A DNA stretch of 64,000 nucleotides from Prochlorococcus sp. AG-442-N17 (GTDB taxonomy: Bacteria; Cyanobacteriota; Cyanobacteriia; PCC-6307; Cyanobiaceae), in the NCBI GenBank assembly GCA_003212375.1, contig QCPY01000002.1, positions 1 through 64,000 on the forward strand, in the 5' to 3' direction. The notes under the pieces were generated by a model, which made no database searches, had not been told where the DNA came from, and saw only the letters and a list, made by a program, of their open reading frames with translations. The translations under genes were made by a program, and so were the position numbers. Within the stretch, counting starts at the first letter, position 1. Each line of letters opens with the position of its first letter. Positions 28,158 through 37,311 of this stretch are shown here, piece by piece.

Positions 28158-29444
28158 TTATTGATTTGTTACTTCATTAAATAACTTTGAGATTGCTCTT
28201 CCTGCAAGCCATCCACTAGTCCAACAGTGCTGGAAATTGAACCCCCCAGTAATTCCATCTACATCTAAAACCTCCCCAGAAAAAAATAACCCTGGACATA
28301 TTAAACTTTCCATACTTTTAAAATTAACTTCATTAATTGATACACCTCCAGAGGTAACGAATTCCTCTCCAAAAGGACCTTTGCTAGAAATAGTATATTT
28401 ATCTTTTAAGAGAGTATTGATCATTTTCTCTCTTTCGCTAGCAAGTAGATCTGACCACTTTTTATCCTTGTTAATGTCCATTTTATTTAATAAGAATATC
28501 CATAATCTTTTAGTTAATAAAGGGAGGGGTCTTAAATTAATTAAGTTCAATCTGCCATTATTTAATTTAAAATTATTTATTTTTTCCTTTAAGTCTTTAT
28601 ATTCTAAGTCTGACCATCTAATTATTAAATTAAATCTATATTTTTGGTCAAATAATTCTCTTGCAGCTATAGAAGAGAGCTTTAAAATAACAGGTCCGCT
28701 AAAACCCCAATGGGTTATAAGTAAATCTCCCCTATTTTTAAAAGACTTATTATTCACTTGAATTTCAATACCTATATTTTTAATAGATACCCCACTACAT
28801 TCATTCAACTTATTGTCTTTAGTGGTAAAAGTAAAAAGGGATGGAACTGGTCTTACTATACTGTGCCCAAGGCTTTTAGCTAATTTATGTCCACTAGGAT
28901 GGCCACCCGTAGAAAGAATAATATTTTTTGTAATTATCAAATCTTTTTCACTATTACAAATATTAAAAAAGTTATTGGAAGTTTTGAAAATTTCCTTTAC
29001 AAAGAATTTTGTTGATATCTCTACACCTTTAGTAATTGCATTTTTTTTTAAGCAGTCTATTACATCTAAAGATGAATCAGATACTGGAAATACTCTATTA
29101 TCACTCTCAATCTTTAATTTTAATCCTCTTTTCTCAAACCAATCATATAAATCTCCAGCTGCAAATCTATTAAATGACTCTAAAAGCTTTATTCCACCTC
29201 GAGGATAATTTTCTGCCAACTCATTGGGTATCCATAATGCATTTGTTACATTACATCTACCTCCTCCACTTATTCTTACTTTCTCCATAAGTTTTGAAGA
29301 CCCTTCGAGAATTATTATCCTTTTTACTCCATTTTCAGCAGCTGTCACAGCTGTCATAAATCCTGCTGCCCCACCACCAACGACTACTAAATCAAAAGGT
29401 TCCAAATCTAAGCACTCAATTCTTCTTTGTTTAGATAATAGCAA
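28158..29444 (-). CDS. BaiN/HI0933-family flavoprotein
   Basis: 428 residues. An N-terminal dinucleotide site DLVVVGGGAAGFMTAVTAA, VRISGGGRCNVTN, ILSTGGHPS, LLITHWGFSGPVILKLSS, and the end GLFFSGEVLDVDGITGGFNFQHCW, TSGWLAGRA match the NAD(P)/FAD-dependent BaiN-like family. The reaction in cyanobacteria is unknown. Length and motifs are complete. Confidence 0.9.
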   Translation of the reverse strand: MLLSKQRRIECLDLEPFDLVVVGGGAAGFMTAVTAAENGVKRIIILEGSSKLMEKVRISGGGRCNVTNALWIPNELAENYPRGGIKLLESFNRFAAGDLYDWFEKRGLKLKIESDNRVFPVSDSSLDVIDCLKKNAITKGVEISTKFFVKEIFKTSNNFFNICNSEKDLIITKNIILSTGGHPSGHKLAKSLGHSIVRPVPSLFTFTTKDNKLNECSGVSIKNIGIEIQVNNKSFKNRGDLLITHWGFSGPVILKLSSIAARELFDQKYRFNLIIRWSDLEYKDLKEKINNFKLNNGRLNLINLRPLPLLTKRLWIFLLNKMDINKDKKWSDLLASEREKMINTLLKDKYTISSKGPFGEEFVTSGGVSINEVNFKSMESLICPGLFFSGEVLDVDGITGGFNFQHCWTSGWLAGRAISKLFNEVTNQ

Positions 29445-29593
29445 TTGGATTTATTAAAATAAAAAGGGTTTTAGGTGAAATTTCTTAGTTCGGGTTTAAT
29501 TATTTTTAAATATTTAAAATGATCTATAAATTCATTTTAAATTTTATGGTTTATATAAACACGCAACTATCTTTTTTACATTATTTTATGTAA

Positions 29594-29827
29594 ATGATTA
29601 CTTTATTCTCCTACGTCAAATATTCTGAAGCCAGCTTTCCAATGACTGGTCAATATACGGCTCTTTTACTATTAACTACAATAATTTGGATTTTACTTTG
29701 GATTGGGTATAGACAAAATAAGATAAACGATGAAATAAAGAAGAAGGAGAAACAAGAAAGAATAAATAAGAAAACAGATAGGAGAAGAAAATTAGAAAGT
29801 TTATATCCAAATAGAAAAATTTTTTAA
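29594..29827 (+). CDS. Single-pass membrane protein with charged tail, 77 aa
   Basis: A hydrophobic segment (ALLLLTTIIWILLWIGY) is followed by a strongly charged helix (KKKEKQERINKKTDRRRKLE) ending SLYPNRKIF. The tail motif recalls the 57-residue protein at 18437-18610. The likely start could also be the ATG at 29642 (MTGQYTALL). Function unknown. Confidence 0.65.
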   Translation: MITLFSYVKYSEASFPMTGQYTALLLLTTIIWILLWIGYRQNKINDEIKKKEKQERINKKTDRRRKLESLYPNRKIF

Positions 29828-29865
29828 AAATATACCAAAAAATATTTTAAGAAATAAAGCTCTAT

Positions 29866-30012
29866 TTAATTAACTTCAAATTTGCTTTCAAATTCACTTC
29901 TAAGTTTAATAAGCTTTGAAATTTCTTGATTAAGTTCTTCTTCAGATCTAAAACCTAAAACATCAAATGGCTCAGTACCTAAAGATGTTTCAAATTTATT
30001 TATTATTTCCAT
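29866..30012 (-). CDS. Small acidic protein, 48 aa
   Basis: Begins MEIINKFETSLGTEPFDVLG and ends ELNQEISKLIKLRSEFESKFEVN. It looks like a short helical pair. Convergent with the preceding membrane protein gene. No family recognised. Confidence 0.58.
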   Translation of the reverse strand: MEIINKFETSLGTEPFDVLGFRSEEELNQEISKLIKLRSEFESKFEVN

Positions 30013-30271
30013 CTTTTTTATAAATCCTATCTTCTATGATAAACCTAAAAAATTAAAGAATATACTAAGTGATAATTTCAACATAATAAGTTACTGCAAT
30101 GTGGTCTTAGATAAAAAATTTAATTTTTAATTAATTCCCTTCGAATTTTTTTAATTTAGAGTTATTTAATTGTTTTCAATCTTAAACCTTATGTTAATTT
30201 CTTAATTCAATAGCATCAAATAAATGTATAGAGCCTTTATATTATTCAAATATAAAAAAGTTTTTAATATT

Positions 30272-30370
30272 ATGGAAACTAATAAATTAAAGTCCTTAAT
30301 ACAATATCTGCCAGGCTTTCTTATTCTTATGTACGTATTCTTTTTAGCGGTAACACAATTTATAAAGTAA
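30272..30370 (+). CDS. Membrane microprotein, 32 aa
   Basis: METNKLKSLIQYLPGFLILM then a hydrophobic YVFFLAVTQFI and a terminal K. One membrane span. It lies 22 bp before the TTG of the EamA gene, so it may be co-transcribed. Role unknown. Confidence 0.55.
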   Translation: METNKLKSLIQYLPGFLILMYVFFLAVTQFIK

Positions 30371-30392
30371 AACTTTTTAAAAATTTTTAATC

Positions 30393-31268
30393 TTGATTGG
30401 AATAATTTCTGCTTTTGGGGCTGCTATCTCTTGGACTTATGCATGTTTTGTATGGAGGTCTCAGACTGAAAAGTATAAATCGATAGATATTAACTTATTA
30501 AAAAATTTGATCGCATTTCTAATTTTTCTACCAGCATTTATCAATTTACACATATTAAGTGATTTAAAATCTTTAATTATTCTCTCACTCAGTGGAGTTA
30601 TAGGAATAGGTTTAGGAGATACTTTTTATATAAAGTCATTACAATTAATTGGGACAAGAAGAACTCTATCTATAGAGACATTATCGCCACTTTTAGCCGC
30701 ATTATCTGGTGAAATATTTATTGATGAAAATTTAGCACTTAAATCTTACATAGGGATATTCATAATATCGCTTTCACTTTTTATTATTCTTAGGCAAAGG
30801 ACTAATCTTTTAGATAATAATCTACCAAAAATTACCGAAGAAAATAATTTTAGAATTTACATATTTCCTCTTTTATCAGTACTATGTGCTGTTTTGGGAG
30901 GCCTTTTATCTCGAATAGTTTTTTTAGAAAGTGATTTATCTCCTTTCCAAACAACAGAGATAAGGTTACTTGGAGCAATAATGTTTTTAATAGCGGTAAA
31001 GAATTTTAGGATGAATTTCTTCCTAAAAAAATTAGATAATAATGCTCAAAAAAGATTTTTACTCTCAATATTTTTAGGAACAAATTTAGGAATATTGCTA
31101 CAACAAGTTGTTTTCAAGACTCTTCCTTTAGGAATAGGTTGGACGTTACTTAGTACATCTCCAGTAATTTCTCTTTTTTTTGCAAAAAAGGAAGAAGGGC
31201 AAATAACAAAAGTCATAATTTTTTTTACTACGTTATTATTTTTAGGTTTGTGTTTAATAATTTTATAA
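30393..31268 (+). CDS. EamA/DMT-family transporter
   Basis: 291 residues starting at TTG 30393. Ten hydrophobic segments are arranged as two EamA halves (GIISAFGAAISWTYACFVWR to SLFIILRQR and FRIYIFPLLSVLCAVLGGLL to LFLGLCLIIL). The first half has GLGDTFYIKSLQLIGTRRT. Drug/metabolite transporters export amino acids, nucleotides or other small molecules; the substrate is unknown. Confidence 0.83.
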   Translation: MIGIISAFGAAISWTYACFVWRSQTEKYKSIDINLLKNLIAFLIFLPAFINLHILSDLKSLIILSLSGVIGIGLGDTFYIKSLQLIGTRRTLSIETLSPLLAALSGEIFIDENLALKSYIGIFIISLSLFIILRQRTNLLDNNLPKITEENNFRIYIFPLLSVLCAVLGGLLSRIVFLESDLSPFQTTEIRLLGAIMFLIAVKNFRMNFFLKKLDNNAQKRFLLSIFLGTNLGILLQQVVFKTLPLGIGWTLLSTSPVISLFFAKKEEGQITKVIIFFTTLLFLGLCLIIL

Positions 31269-31343
31269 AAATAAATCTTTGTAATAAATACTCATGTTAA
31301 TGAGAAAAACAATAAATAATATTAACTTAGAAATGTTTTAAAT

Positions 31344-31460
31344 ATGAAAATCTTAAAGAAAAAGACACTTGGTATTGTTGAAGTATATTTAATTTTCTTG
31401 TCATGCATTTATGCTGGCTTTATGGGTTACAAGTCGTTACTTAGTATAATTTTTTCCTAG
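31344..31460 (+). CDS. Membrane microprotein, 38 aa
   Basis: MKILKKKTLGIVEVYLIFLS followed by CIYAGFMGYKSLLSIIFS. One or one-and-a-half membrane spans after a basic start. It ends 1 bp from the stop of the opposite-strand DDDD-GG protein. Function unknown. Confidence 0.55.
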   Translation: MKILKKKTLGIVEVYLIFLSCIYAGFMGYKSLLSIIFS

Positions 31461-31461
31461 A

Positions 31462-31596
31462 TTAGTTTATTTTTTGAAACGATTTAACTAGGTGACCTCC
31501 ATCTTGATCATCATCATCGTTTGAAGCAAAAAATAAGCAATATATCCCTATTGATGCTATTGATAGTGCAATAGAAAGTGTTGAAAGCTCGTCCAT
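31462..31596 (-). CDS. Membrane microprotein with DDDDQDGG motif, 44 aa
   Basis: From the ATG at 31596 it reads a membrane span (LSIALSIASIGIYCLFFA) then NDDDDQDGGHLVKSF. The acidic-glycine motif right after the span recurs in the products at 32761-32940 and 44580-44729. A longer in-frame start at 31656 is less likely, as it adds a second hydrophobic stretch with no similarity to the others. Confidence 0.65.
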   Translation of the reverse strand: MDELSTLSIALSIASIGIYCLFFASNDDDDQDGGHLVKSFQKIN

Positions 31597-31752
31597 TAAT
31601 AATGATTTTTTAAATTTTAATAGAAAAATAAAAAAGTTTTGTAAACTAATTAACATTCTTCAAATATATTTTGAATTAAAAATTTTTTATAATAATTTTA
31701 TTAATTACATTTATTAGTAAAAGTGCTTATCAATAAGCCTTAAAACGCAAGT

Positions 31753-31983
31753 ATGAGTATTCACTCTAAAAAAAATTGACATATTTAGAATTGCGAGCCA
31801 AGCAATTAGCCACGAAATTCCAATAAGAATGAAATCTGCTTAATAATTGAAGGAGAAGCAAATATAAAGACTTAGGCAGGAGAGTGTTACTTTATTTAAT
31901 CAGGAGAATTAGTTCAATTTCCTGAAAGACTGTATTGCGAATGGCAAATAGATAAAAGTATAAAAAAAAACACTTTAGATTAG
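31753..31983 (+). pseudogene. Pseudogene of a DUF861-type cupin
   Basis: A single reading frame from ATG 31753 to TAG 31983, interrupted by five stops, still spells a cupin_3 domain: NCEPSN*PRN, NEICLIIEGEANIKT*AGE and SGELVQFPERLYCEWQIDKSI. In intact relatives this reads like W-x-C-x-P-S, CYILEGE and GDLVxFPxGLxCxW. Three of the stops (TGA or TAG early in the frame) fall where the family usually has Trp (TGG), so single G-to-A changes explain them. No frameshift is needed. The surrounding 31597-32083 holds nothing else clear. Confidence 0.75.
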
Positions 31984-32083
31984 GGGAATAGTTTTTTTTA
32001 AAGAAGTTTTCTTTTATCTAATAACCAAGTTTGATTAATAAGCTAGTATTAACTAGTAAATTACTCGCAAAACATATATTGTT

Positions 32084-32254
32084 ATGACTTTCACTGACAA
32101 TGAATATTTAGAAGTTATCCAAAAAAACGAAACTGTCAGAGAAGCCTTTGAAAAAATAAAACAAACATGTATTAGTTTACGAGAACAAACTAATTGCCCA
32201 GAAGAAGATATCGAAAATTTTCTGGTATTTATATCTAAAAAATGGAACAATTAA
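32084..32254 (+). CDS. Small soluble protein, 56 aa
   Basis: MTFTDNEYLEVIQKNETVRE, then AFEKIKQTCISLREQTNCPE and EDIENFLVFISKKWNN. Helical, with two cysteines. Its frame is clean and the opposite-strand frame over the same bases looks like a shadow. No family recognised. Confidence 0.62.
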   Translation: MTFTDNEYLEVIQKNETVREAFEKIKQTCISLREQTNCPEEDIENFLVFISKKWNN

Positions 32255-32306
32255 TAATCTTATAAATCTGCCTAAAATATTTTAATATCTAAAAATACTT
32301 TTAATA

Positions 32307-32456
32307 CTATTTATCAGTTTTTATAGTTTCAAAATCCTTTTTTGGACCTGTATTAATACTTGATGTTCCCTTAGCAGCTGACACAAAGAAAAAGAACCCT
32401 ACTATTCCAGAAATTCCAAAAATTGCGGCTAAAGGGTCAAAAGTGAAAGAAAACAT
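32307..32456 (-). CDS. Membrane microprotein, 49 aa
   Basis: MFSFTFDPLAAIFGISGIVG followed by FFFFVSAAKG and a polar tail TSSINTGPKKDFETIKTDK. One membrane span near the N-terminus. Function unknown. Confidence 0.6.
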   Translation of the reverse strand: MFSFTFDPLAAIFGISGIVGFFFFVSAAKGTSSINTGPKKDFETIKTDK

Positions 32457-32760
32457 AAAAAACTATAAAATCAAAATAAATAATAGTTTTTGAATTCAAA
32501 TTACACAATTATTATTAAGTAACATTAGTTACATTTACATACCTCAATATGTCAAAATAAATTTTTTTATCGAAATTTAATAATTAAGAAAATCAAATTT
32601 AGATTTCAATTAAGAAGATGCTTTTATATTGAATAATCCTCTAATCCTTTGGCATGAAAGGGGAAATCTATTATTTAATAGATCATTTTATAAAAAATAT
32701 CAGGCTAAATAAGTTAACAAAATATCCACAATTTATATTTTTTTTGCTTAAAGTAAATTC

Positions 32761-32940
32761 ATGACAGGATTCTATTCAACAACATCATCAATTAGCCCAT
32801 TAACTGCAATTCTATGGTGTTTTTACCCTCTAGCAATATTAGTTTTGGTTGAATTATTCTTAGGTGGTGGCTTTGACGATGATAATGATGATCAAGATGG
32901 TGGGATGATGATACCCGCATATTCAAAAGCTAGTAATTAA
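32761..32940 (+). CDS. Membrane microprotein with DDDNDDQDGG motif, 59 aa
   Basis: A polar N-terminus, a span (TAILWCFYPLAILVLVELFL), then GGGFDDDNDDQDGGMMIPAY. This is the longest of three proteins in the window that place an Asp/Gly cluster directly after a membrane span (see 31462-31596 and 44580-44729). The cluster could bind a divalent cation, which is speculation. Confidence 0.68.
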   Translation: MTGFYSTTSSISPLTAILWCFYPLAILVLVELFLGGGFDDDNDDQDGGMMIPAYSKASN

Positions 32941-33005
32941 GAACTAAAATTCTGTACAGCCGACTACCATTACAGTAATAGAATCAAATTTTTTTAAAAA
33001 GTATA

Positions 33006-33137
33006 TTGGATAAAACTACATTTTTTTCATTGGTGTTTTTGACTATTTTTATTGGTTCATCACTCTCTTGGTTAGTTATCAAGACTCTTAAAGAAGGTAA
33101 TGAAGCTTTAGAAGAAATGAGGAGAGATCCCGAATAA
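33006..33137 (+). CDS. Membrane microprotein, 43 aa, TTG start
   Basis: No ATG is available; a TTG at 33006 gives DKTTFFSLVFLTIFIGSSLS then WLVIKTLKEGNEALEEMRRDPE. A hydrophobic helix is followed by an amphipathic charged tail. The hydrophobic-then-charged order supports translation. Start uncertain. Confidence 0.5.
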   Translation: MDKTTFFSLVFLTIFIGSSLSWLVIKTLKEGNEALEEMRRDPE

Positions 33138-33297
33138 GTATCTTTATTTTATTTCTAATTGGGACTATAAAAATAATGAATTATAAACTTCAAAATAATT
33201 TAAAAAGTTAAAAATTTTATTTGAAGTTTTGGAGAAATTATTTAAAATTTGGATTAATATTTTTTTTTAATAAAAATTTTTCTGAAGCTTACTTAAA

Positions 33298-33393
33298 ATG
33301 CATCTTAATTCTTTACTTTATATATTTTCTTTATTTATATTTATTTATGTCATGGCTCTATTGTGGAGAGACCTGCCTAATCAAAAAAAGTAG
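33298..33393 (+). CDS. Membrane microprotein, 31 aa
   Basis: MHLNSLLYIFSLFIFIYVMA then LLWRDLPNQKK. One membrane span with a short basic tail; reminiscent of small photosystem or cytochrome subunits in architecture only. Confidence 0.5.
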   Translation: MHLNSLLYIFSLFIFIYVMALLWRDLPNQKK

Positions 33394-33478
33394 TTAAAGA
33401 TAATTATTTATGAAAATTGTTGCCTATACAAGTAAATTTAGTTATTAATTTAATAATATCTATATTAATTTTATATAC

Positions 33479-33643
33479 ATGCAAATTGAATCTTCAAACA
33501 ATTCAAAAAAGAAGGATTTTTCTCAGTCTTTGGAAATTGAAAAAGAGAATATTATTTGTAAAGACGGTTTTTGTACATTACCAATTAAAAATGAAAATCC
33601 AAGCTTTCAAAAAAATAAAGCGAATCTATTCGATCCAATTTAA
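33479..33643 (+). CDS. Small protein with CKDGFCTLP motif, 54 aa
   Basis: MQIESSNNSKKKDFSQSLEI, then EKENIICKDGFCTLPIKN and a polar tail ending NLFDPI. The two cysteines in C-K-D-G-F-C form a CxxxxC pair that could bind metal or be a redox switch. This frame is preferred over the overlapping longer frame at 33417-33647, which is basic and has no motif. Function unknown. Confidence 0.62.
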   Translation: MQIESSNNSKKKDFSQSLEIEKENIICKDGFCTLPIKNENPSFQKNKANLFDPI

Positions 33644-33731
33644 TTAGGAGAAATAACTATATCTAGTAAAGCTCTTCAACGAATATTCTCTAAAATAAAG
33701 TTAATTGCATAGATAATATTAATATGAGCTA

Positions 33732-34067
33732 ATGAACAATAATTTTTTTAAAGCCTATCAGGAATTTTGGATTAAAGCTACTGATTTTAAGAGTACCACC
33801 ACTAGATCAGATTGGTGGTGGGTCCAATTAGCTAATCTTATTATATCTTTCTTTACTATCCCAATATTTTTAAGAACATTTGGTTTTAACATTTATGGAA
33901 TCATATGTATCATTCCTCAAATAGCAATTGACATAAGAAGATTGAGAGATTTTGGAAAGAACTGGAAATGGATTTTTATAAATTTAATCCCAGTTTTAGG
34001 ATGGATAATTTGGTTTATATGGCTCGGGTTTGGAAAGTCGGGTAGCGGGAAATCAAAAGTTATTTAA
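33732..34067 (+). CDS. DUF805 membrane protein
   Basis: 111 residues. FFKAYQEFWIKATDFKSTTTRSDWWWVQLAN, two hydrophobic segments, IAIDIRRLRDFGKNWKWIFIN, VLGWIIWFIWLGF and a terminal GKSGSGKSKV. The R-R-x-H/R-D-x-G-K element between spans is the DUF805 hallmark. Function unknown. The following 34068-34353 holds no recognisable gene. Confidence 0.83.
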   Translation: MNNNFFKAYQEFWIKATDFKSTTTRSDWWWVQLANLIISFFTIPIFLRTFGFNIYGIICIIPQIAIDIRRLRDFGKNWKWIFINLIPVLGWIIWFIWLGFGKSGSGKSKVI

Positions 34068-34353
34068 AGATTTGAAATTCAACCTATTGAGTCTAAATCT
34101 CTACGGTAGTGGACTGATTTTTCATTAGAAGTTGAACAATTTACTTTTAAATTTTTAGTAGAATTTTTCTTTAGATTAAGAATAGAGAACGAACTGATTA
34201 GGTTTTTCATTTTAGAAATAATTTCTCATAACCTAATAAATAAAAAACAATTATCGTGCTTTATTTTTATGTTTTAACCGAACACTATGGTTCATTAACC
34301 CGTACAAAAAAATTAAACGATTTATTATTTTAATTTAAAACTTCTTTAATTTT

Positions 34354-34668
34354 TTACTTTTTTTTAAAATCTACAAAAGTTACATTATTTCGAAATTCTA
34401 GTTGTTTTTTTAGAATTCTGAATACATGCCATTCACATTCAGTTAACTTTTGAAATTGCTCTAGAGTATCTTTATCTTCATCATCAAATTTATCAAAAAT
34501 ATCTGATATATCCAAACTATTAACTTCAATAAATTTCTCTGCTACATCTATAGGATCCTGACCTAAAGCAAAGTCTTTGAAAGGCTCATAAGAATTAAGT
34601 TTTCTAGTTAACCAATTAAACCATAATTCAGTTTCATTATTATTTTCTTCTCTTACTATTTTCTTCAT
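34354..34668 (-). CDS. Small acidic hypothetical protein (paralogue of 22503-22769)
   Basis: 104 residues. ETELWFNWLTRKLNSYEPF, LGQDPIDVAEKFIEVNSLDI, FDKFDDEDKDTLEQFQKLTE and CEWHVFRILKKQLEF align in order with the 88-residue protein at 22503-22769. Helical and acidic. Function unknown. Confidence 0.7.
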   Translation of the reverse strand: MKKIVREENNNETELWFNWLTRKLNSYEPFKDFALGQDPIDVAEKFIEVNSLDISDIFDKFDDEDKDTLEQFQKLTECEWHVFRILKKQLEFRNNVTFVDFKKK

Positions 34669-34904
34669 AAACAGATAATTAACTATATTTATAATTGTTG
34701 GTCATTCTCTGTTTGGCACCCGTAAAATTACTTATATTTAGATTTGAAAGAACTATTTTACAGAAAATTTTCAAGCTATTTTTCTATATTTAATTTTAAA
34801 AGACTATATTTATTTAAATCAAAAAACTTCATAAAAAAGAAATTAGGTATTTATCGTATGTTTATTTACATTTTAAAAAGGTAAGATAGGAATTTATAGA
34901 AAAA

Positions 34905-35126
34905 ATGCTATCTATACCATTTTACGATTTTCCTTCATCGCCCTTATTAATAATAGGGGCACTAGGAATTGTAGTGACTATAGCAGTATTTTTTCTAGCT
35001 TATCAAAAATACTTTAATTCACCTTTTAATAAAGAACTTCAACAAAAGAAAAAATCATTATTAAAAGAAAAGAAAGAACTCAATCAAAGATTGCAAAAAA
35101 TAGATCAAGATTTAAAAAATTTATAA
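34905..35126 (+). CDS. Membrane-anchored coiled-coil protein, 73 aa
   Basis: A membrane span (LLIIGALGIVVTIAVFFLAY) is followed by a Lys/Glu/Leu-rich helix (NKELQQKKKSLLKEKKELNQ) predicted to form a coiled coil of about five heptads. Function unknown. The spacer 34669-34904 contains no other visible gene. Confidence 0.65.
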   Translation: MLSIPFYDFPSSPLLIIGALGIVVTIAVFFLAYQKYFNSPFNKELQQKKKSLLKEKKELNQRLQKIDQDLKNL

Positions 35127-35264
35127 AATTAAGAAATAAATTTAAAAACTACTTTTGAGAAAAAATTAGCTTGAAAGAAAAAAAAAGAATTAGTGAAATA
35201 AAAAATTAGGTTTCGAATTCAAGATTTTAAGTTTTCAATTCAAGTTTATGACTTATAAGTGGTT

Positions 35265-35420
35265 ATGGATAAAGAACATCTTATAGAATTAATTTATAGT
35301 AGCTTGATATGCGAAAGTCAACATCTCAAATCAAGAGAAAGTTCTAATGAAATAATAAATTACTTAAAAAAATTAAATTTAGAACAGTTAAGAACAATGT
35401 CTAAAGAATTTATTCTTTAG
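35265..35420 (+). CDS. Small helical protein, 51 aa
   Basis: MDKEHLIELIYSSLICESQH, then LKSRESSNEIINYLKKLNLE and QLRTMSKEFIL. Ends 90 bp before the desaturase start. Amphipathic helices; no family recognised. Confidence 0.58.
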   Translation: MDKEHLIELIYSSLICESQHLKSRESSNEIINYLKKLNLEQLRTMSKEFIL

Positions 35421-35510
35421 AAAAAAATTCTCGAACAATTAAAATATTTAAATTAACCCACGATAAAGTATATTTAACTACCTCTAATAAAAAAATTAAT
35501 CTAGAAATAT

Positions 35511-36617
35511 ATGAATAAAAACAAAAGATCTGAATTCCTAATTAAGCCTTTTCTGAAAAGAAATAACTATAGAGCTATTTTTCAATTAATTATTACTATT
35601 GTTCCAATAATTTTTCTATGGTTGATTATCTCTAAAATAATATTTTCTTCTCTTCCCCAACTTACAATTGGATTGTTATTAATTCCTATTCTTTTTCTTC
35701 TTACACTCTTATCTTCAAGAACATTTTCATTAATGCATGATTGTGGGCATAATTCTTTATTTGAAAAACGTTATTTGAACAACTTATTTGGATTTTTTCT
35801 GGGCTTATTAAATGGAATACCTCATAAACCTTGGGCTAATGATCATGCATTCCACCATAGAAATAATGGTAATTGGGAAATTTACAAAGGGCCAGTAGAT
35901 GTTTTAAGTCTTGAAGATTATGAGGATCTTAATAAAAGACAAAAACTTATTTATAAGATAAGTAGACATTGGTTAATGCTACTACCAGGCGGTTTTTTTT
36001 ATTTAGTAATTAAAGCTCGATTAGGATTAGTTTTAATTATTTTTAATTTTATTAAGTCTTTAATGAAAGAAAGTTTTTTAAAAATTAAAAAAAGAAATTA
36101 TCTAGAACTATTGAATATTCAATCGAGAATTAAACCTCCTTTCTCCGATTATGGAAACAACTTTGATGAATTATTTGATCTAATAGCAAATAATGTCATT
36201 GTGATAAGTGGTTGGGTAATTATGTGTAAATGGCTAGGAACTACTTTTTTCTTAACTTTTTACTCACTAGTATTAACTTTTTCGGCAGCAATATTCATAA
36301 CTATTTTTTTCGTACAACATAACTATGAAAATGCATATGCAAGTAATACAAAAAACTGGGACATTGTAGAGGGTGCTATTGCTGGGAGCAGCAATTTAGA
36401 TATCCCAAATTGGTTAAATTGGTTCTTAGCCGATATTTCATTTCATAGCATTCATCATTTATCTGAGAGAATTCCTAATTACAATTTAAGAGCTTGTCAT
36501 AAAGCAAATTTACATTTACTGCAAAAATCAAAAGTTCTCAAATTAAGTGACTTTCCAAATTGTTTTAAATATATTATTTGGGATAGCAAGAATGAAAATC
36601 TAATCCCAATTGATTAA
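35511..36617 (+). CDS. Membrane fatty acid desaturase (FADS family)
   Basis: 368 residues. The three histidine boxes are LMHDCGHNSLF, DHAFHHRNNGN and SFHSIHHLSERIPNY, the di-iron site of acyl-lipid desaturases. Hydrophobic pairs before and between the boxes fit a four-span membrane enzyme. A second desaturase of a different subtype is at 40056-41234. Position specificity cannot be told. Desaturases in this group adjust membrane fluidity in the cold or in light. Confidence 0.88.
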   Translation: MNKNKRSEFLIKPFLKRNNYRAIFQLIITIVPIIFLWLIISKIIFSSLPQLTIGLLLIPILFLLTLLSSRTFSLMHDCGHNSLFEKRYLNNLFGFFLGLLNGIPHKPWANDHAFHHRNNGNWEIYKGPVDVLSLEDYEDLNKRQKLIYKISRHWLMLLPGGFFYLVIKARLGLVLIIFNFIKSLMKESFLKIKKRNYLELLNIQSRIKPPFSDYGNNFDELFDLIANNVIVISGWVIMCKWLGTTFFLTFYSLVLTFSAAIFITIFFVQHNYENAYASNTKNWDIVEGAIAGSSNLDIPNWLNWFLADISFHSIHHLSERIPNYNLRACHKANLHLLQKSKVLKLSDFPNCFKYIIWDSKNENLIPID

Positions 36618-36620
36618 ATC

Positions 36621-36761
36621 CTAGCTATATCTTCTTCGTATTTTTCTCTTTAGAGGCCTACTACTGTAAGCTTGAGCTCCAATAGCTGGGGGCATATGGT
36701 TTTTAACAGGATGAATAAAAGCATTTGCCATGCTCTCTAACATTTTAGAAAGCCAATTCAT
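36621..36761 (-). CDS. Small basic protein, 46 aa
   Basis: MNWLSKMLESMANAFIHPVK then NHMPPAIGAQAYSSRPLKRK and IRRRYS. Amphipathic N-terminus, strongly basic end; possibly nucleic-acid or membrane binding. Stop is 3 bp from the end of the desaturase gene. Confidence 0.6.
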   Translation of the reverse strand: MNWLSKMLESMANAFIHPVKNHMPPAIGAQAYSSRPLKRKIRRRYS

Positions 36762-36891
36762 AATTGATCTCATTTGGAAAATCTAAAAAAGTGTACTTTT
36801 ATCATCTAACGAAATTACTTAAAAGTAAATCAGTCTTTATGCTGATTTATTTTTTTACTTTATTTAACATCTTTTATTAATCAGCAAAAGT

Positions 36892-37011
36892 CTAATGATA
36901 TTTTTGAATAACCAAAACTGTCAGGCAAAGAATTATCAAAAAGATAGGCTCAAAACTGACAATAAAAATATATAAAACAAAAAATAGATCAACTCCAAAG
37001 AGAACTCGCAT
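36892..37011 (-). CDS. Membrane microprotein, 39 aa
   Basis: MRVLFGVDLFFVLYIFIVSF then EPIFLIILCLTVLVIQKYH. Two hydrophobic stretches split by a glutamate-proline. Lies in the 550-bp gap before the twin-cysteine genes; the rest of 36762-37311 shows nothing else. Confidence 0.5.
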   Translation of the reverse strand: MRVLFGVDLFFVLYIFIVSFEPIFLIILCLTVLVIQKYH

Positions 37012-37311
37012 ATCCTAATGAATTTATTTATGGTTTCATAAAAAATCCAACAAGCTTAAGACAAAGATAGTAATAAATTAAAAGCTCAGAAATTATAATA
37101 AAAGCAAATATCAAGAAAAAGTACTAAAAAGATAAATTTTTAGAGATTAAATGGATCGGATAATTATAAATATCATCTAACTTTTTACATCTTTAAAAAA
37201 TAAATACGCAAACCTAGTAACTAATACTTATTTTTTCTTATTTTCTTTACAAACAAAATTTAAACTTTAAAAGTCATGCTATATATCGTTCGAAATTAAG
37301 GAATAAAAATT

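Noticed and set aside
28237..29457. Several long plus-strand frames opposite the BaiN-type gene
   Set aside because: They mirror a complete conserved gene on the other strand and contain no recognisable motif.
33417..33647. 76-codon plus-strand frame
   Set aside because: Overlaps the better frame 33479-33643, which has a clear CKDGFCTLP motif and a normal composition.
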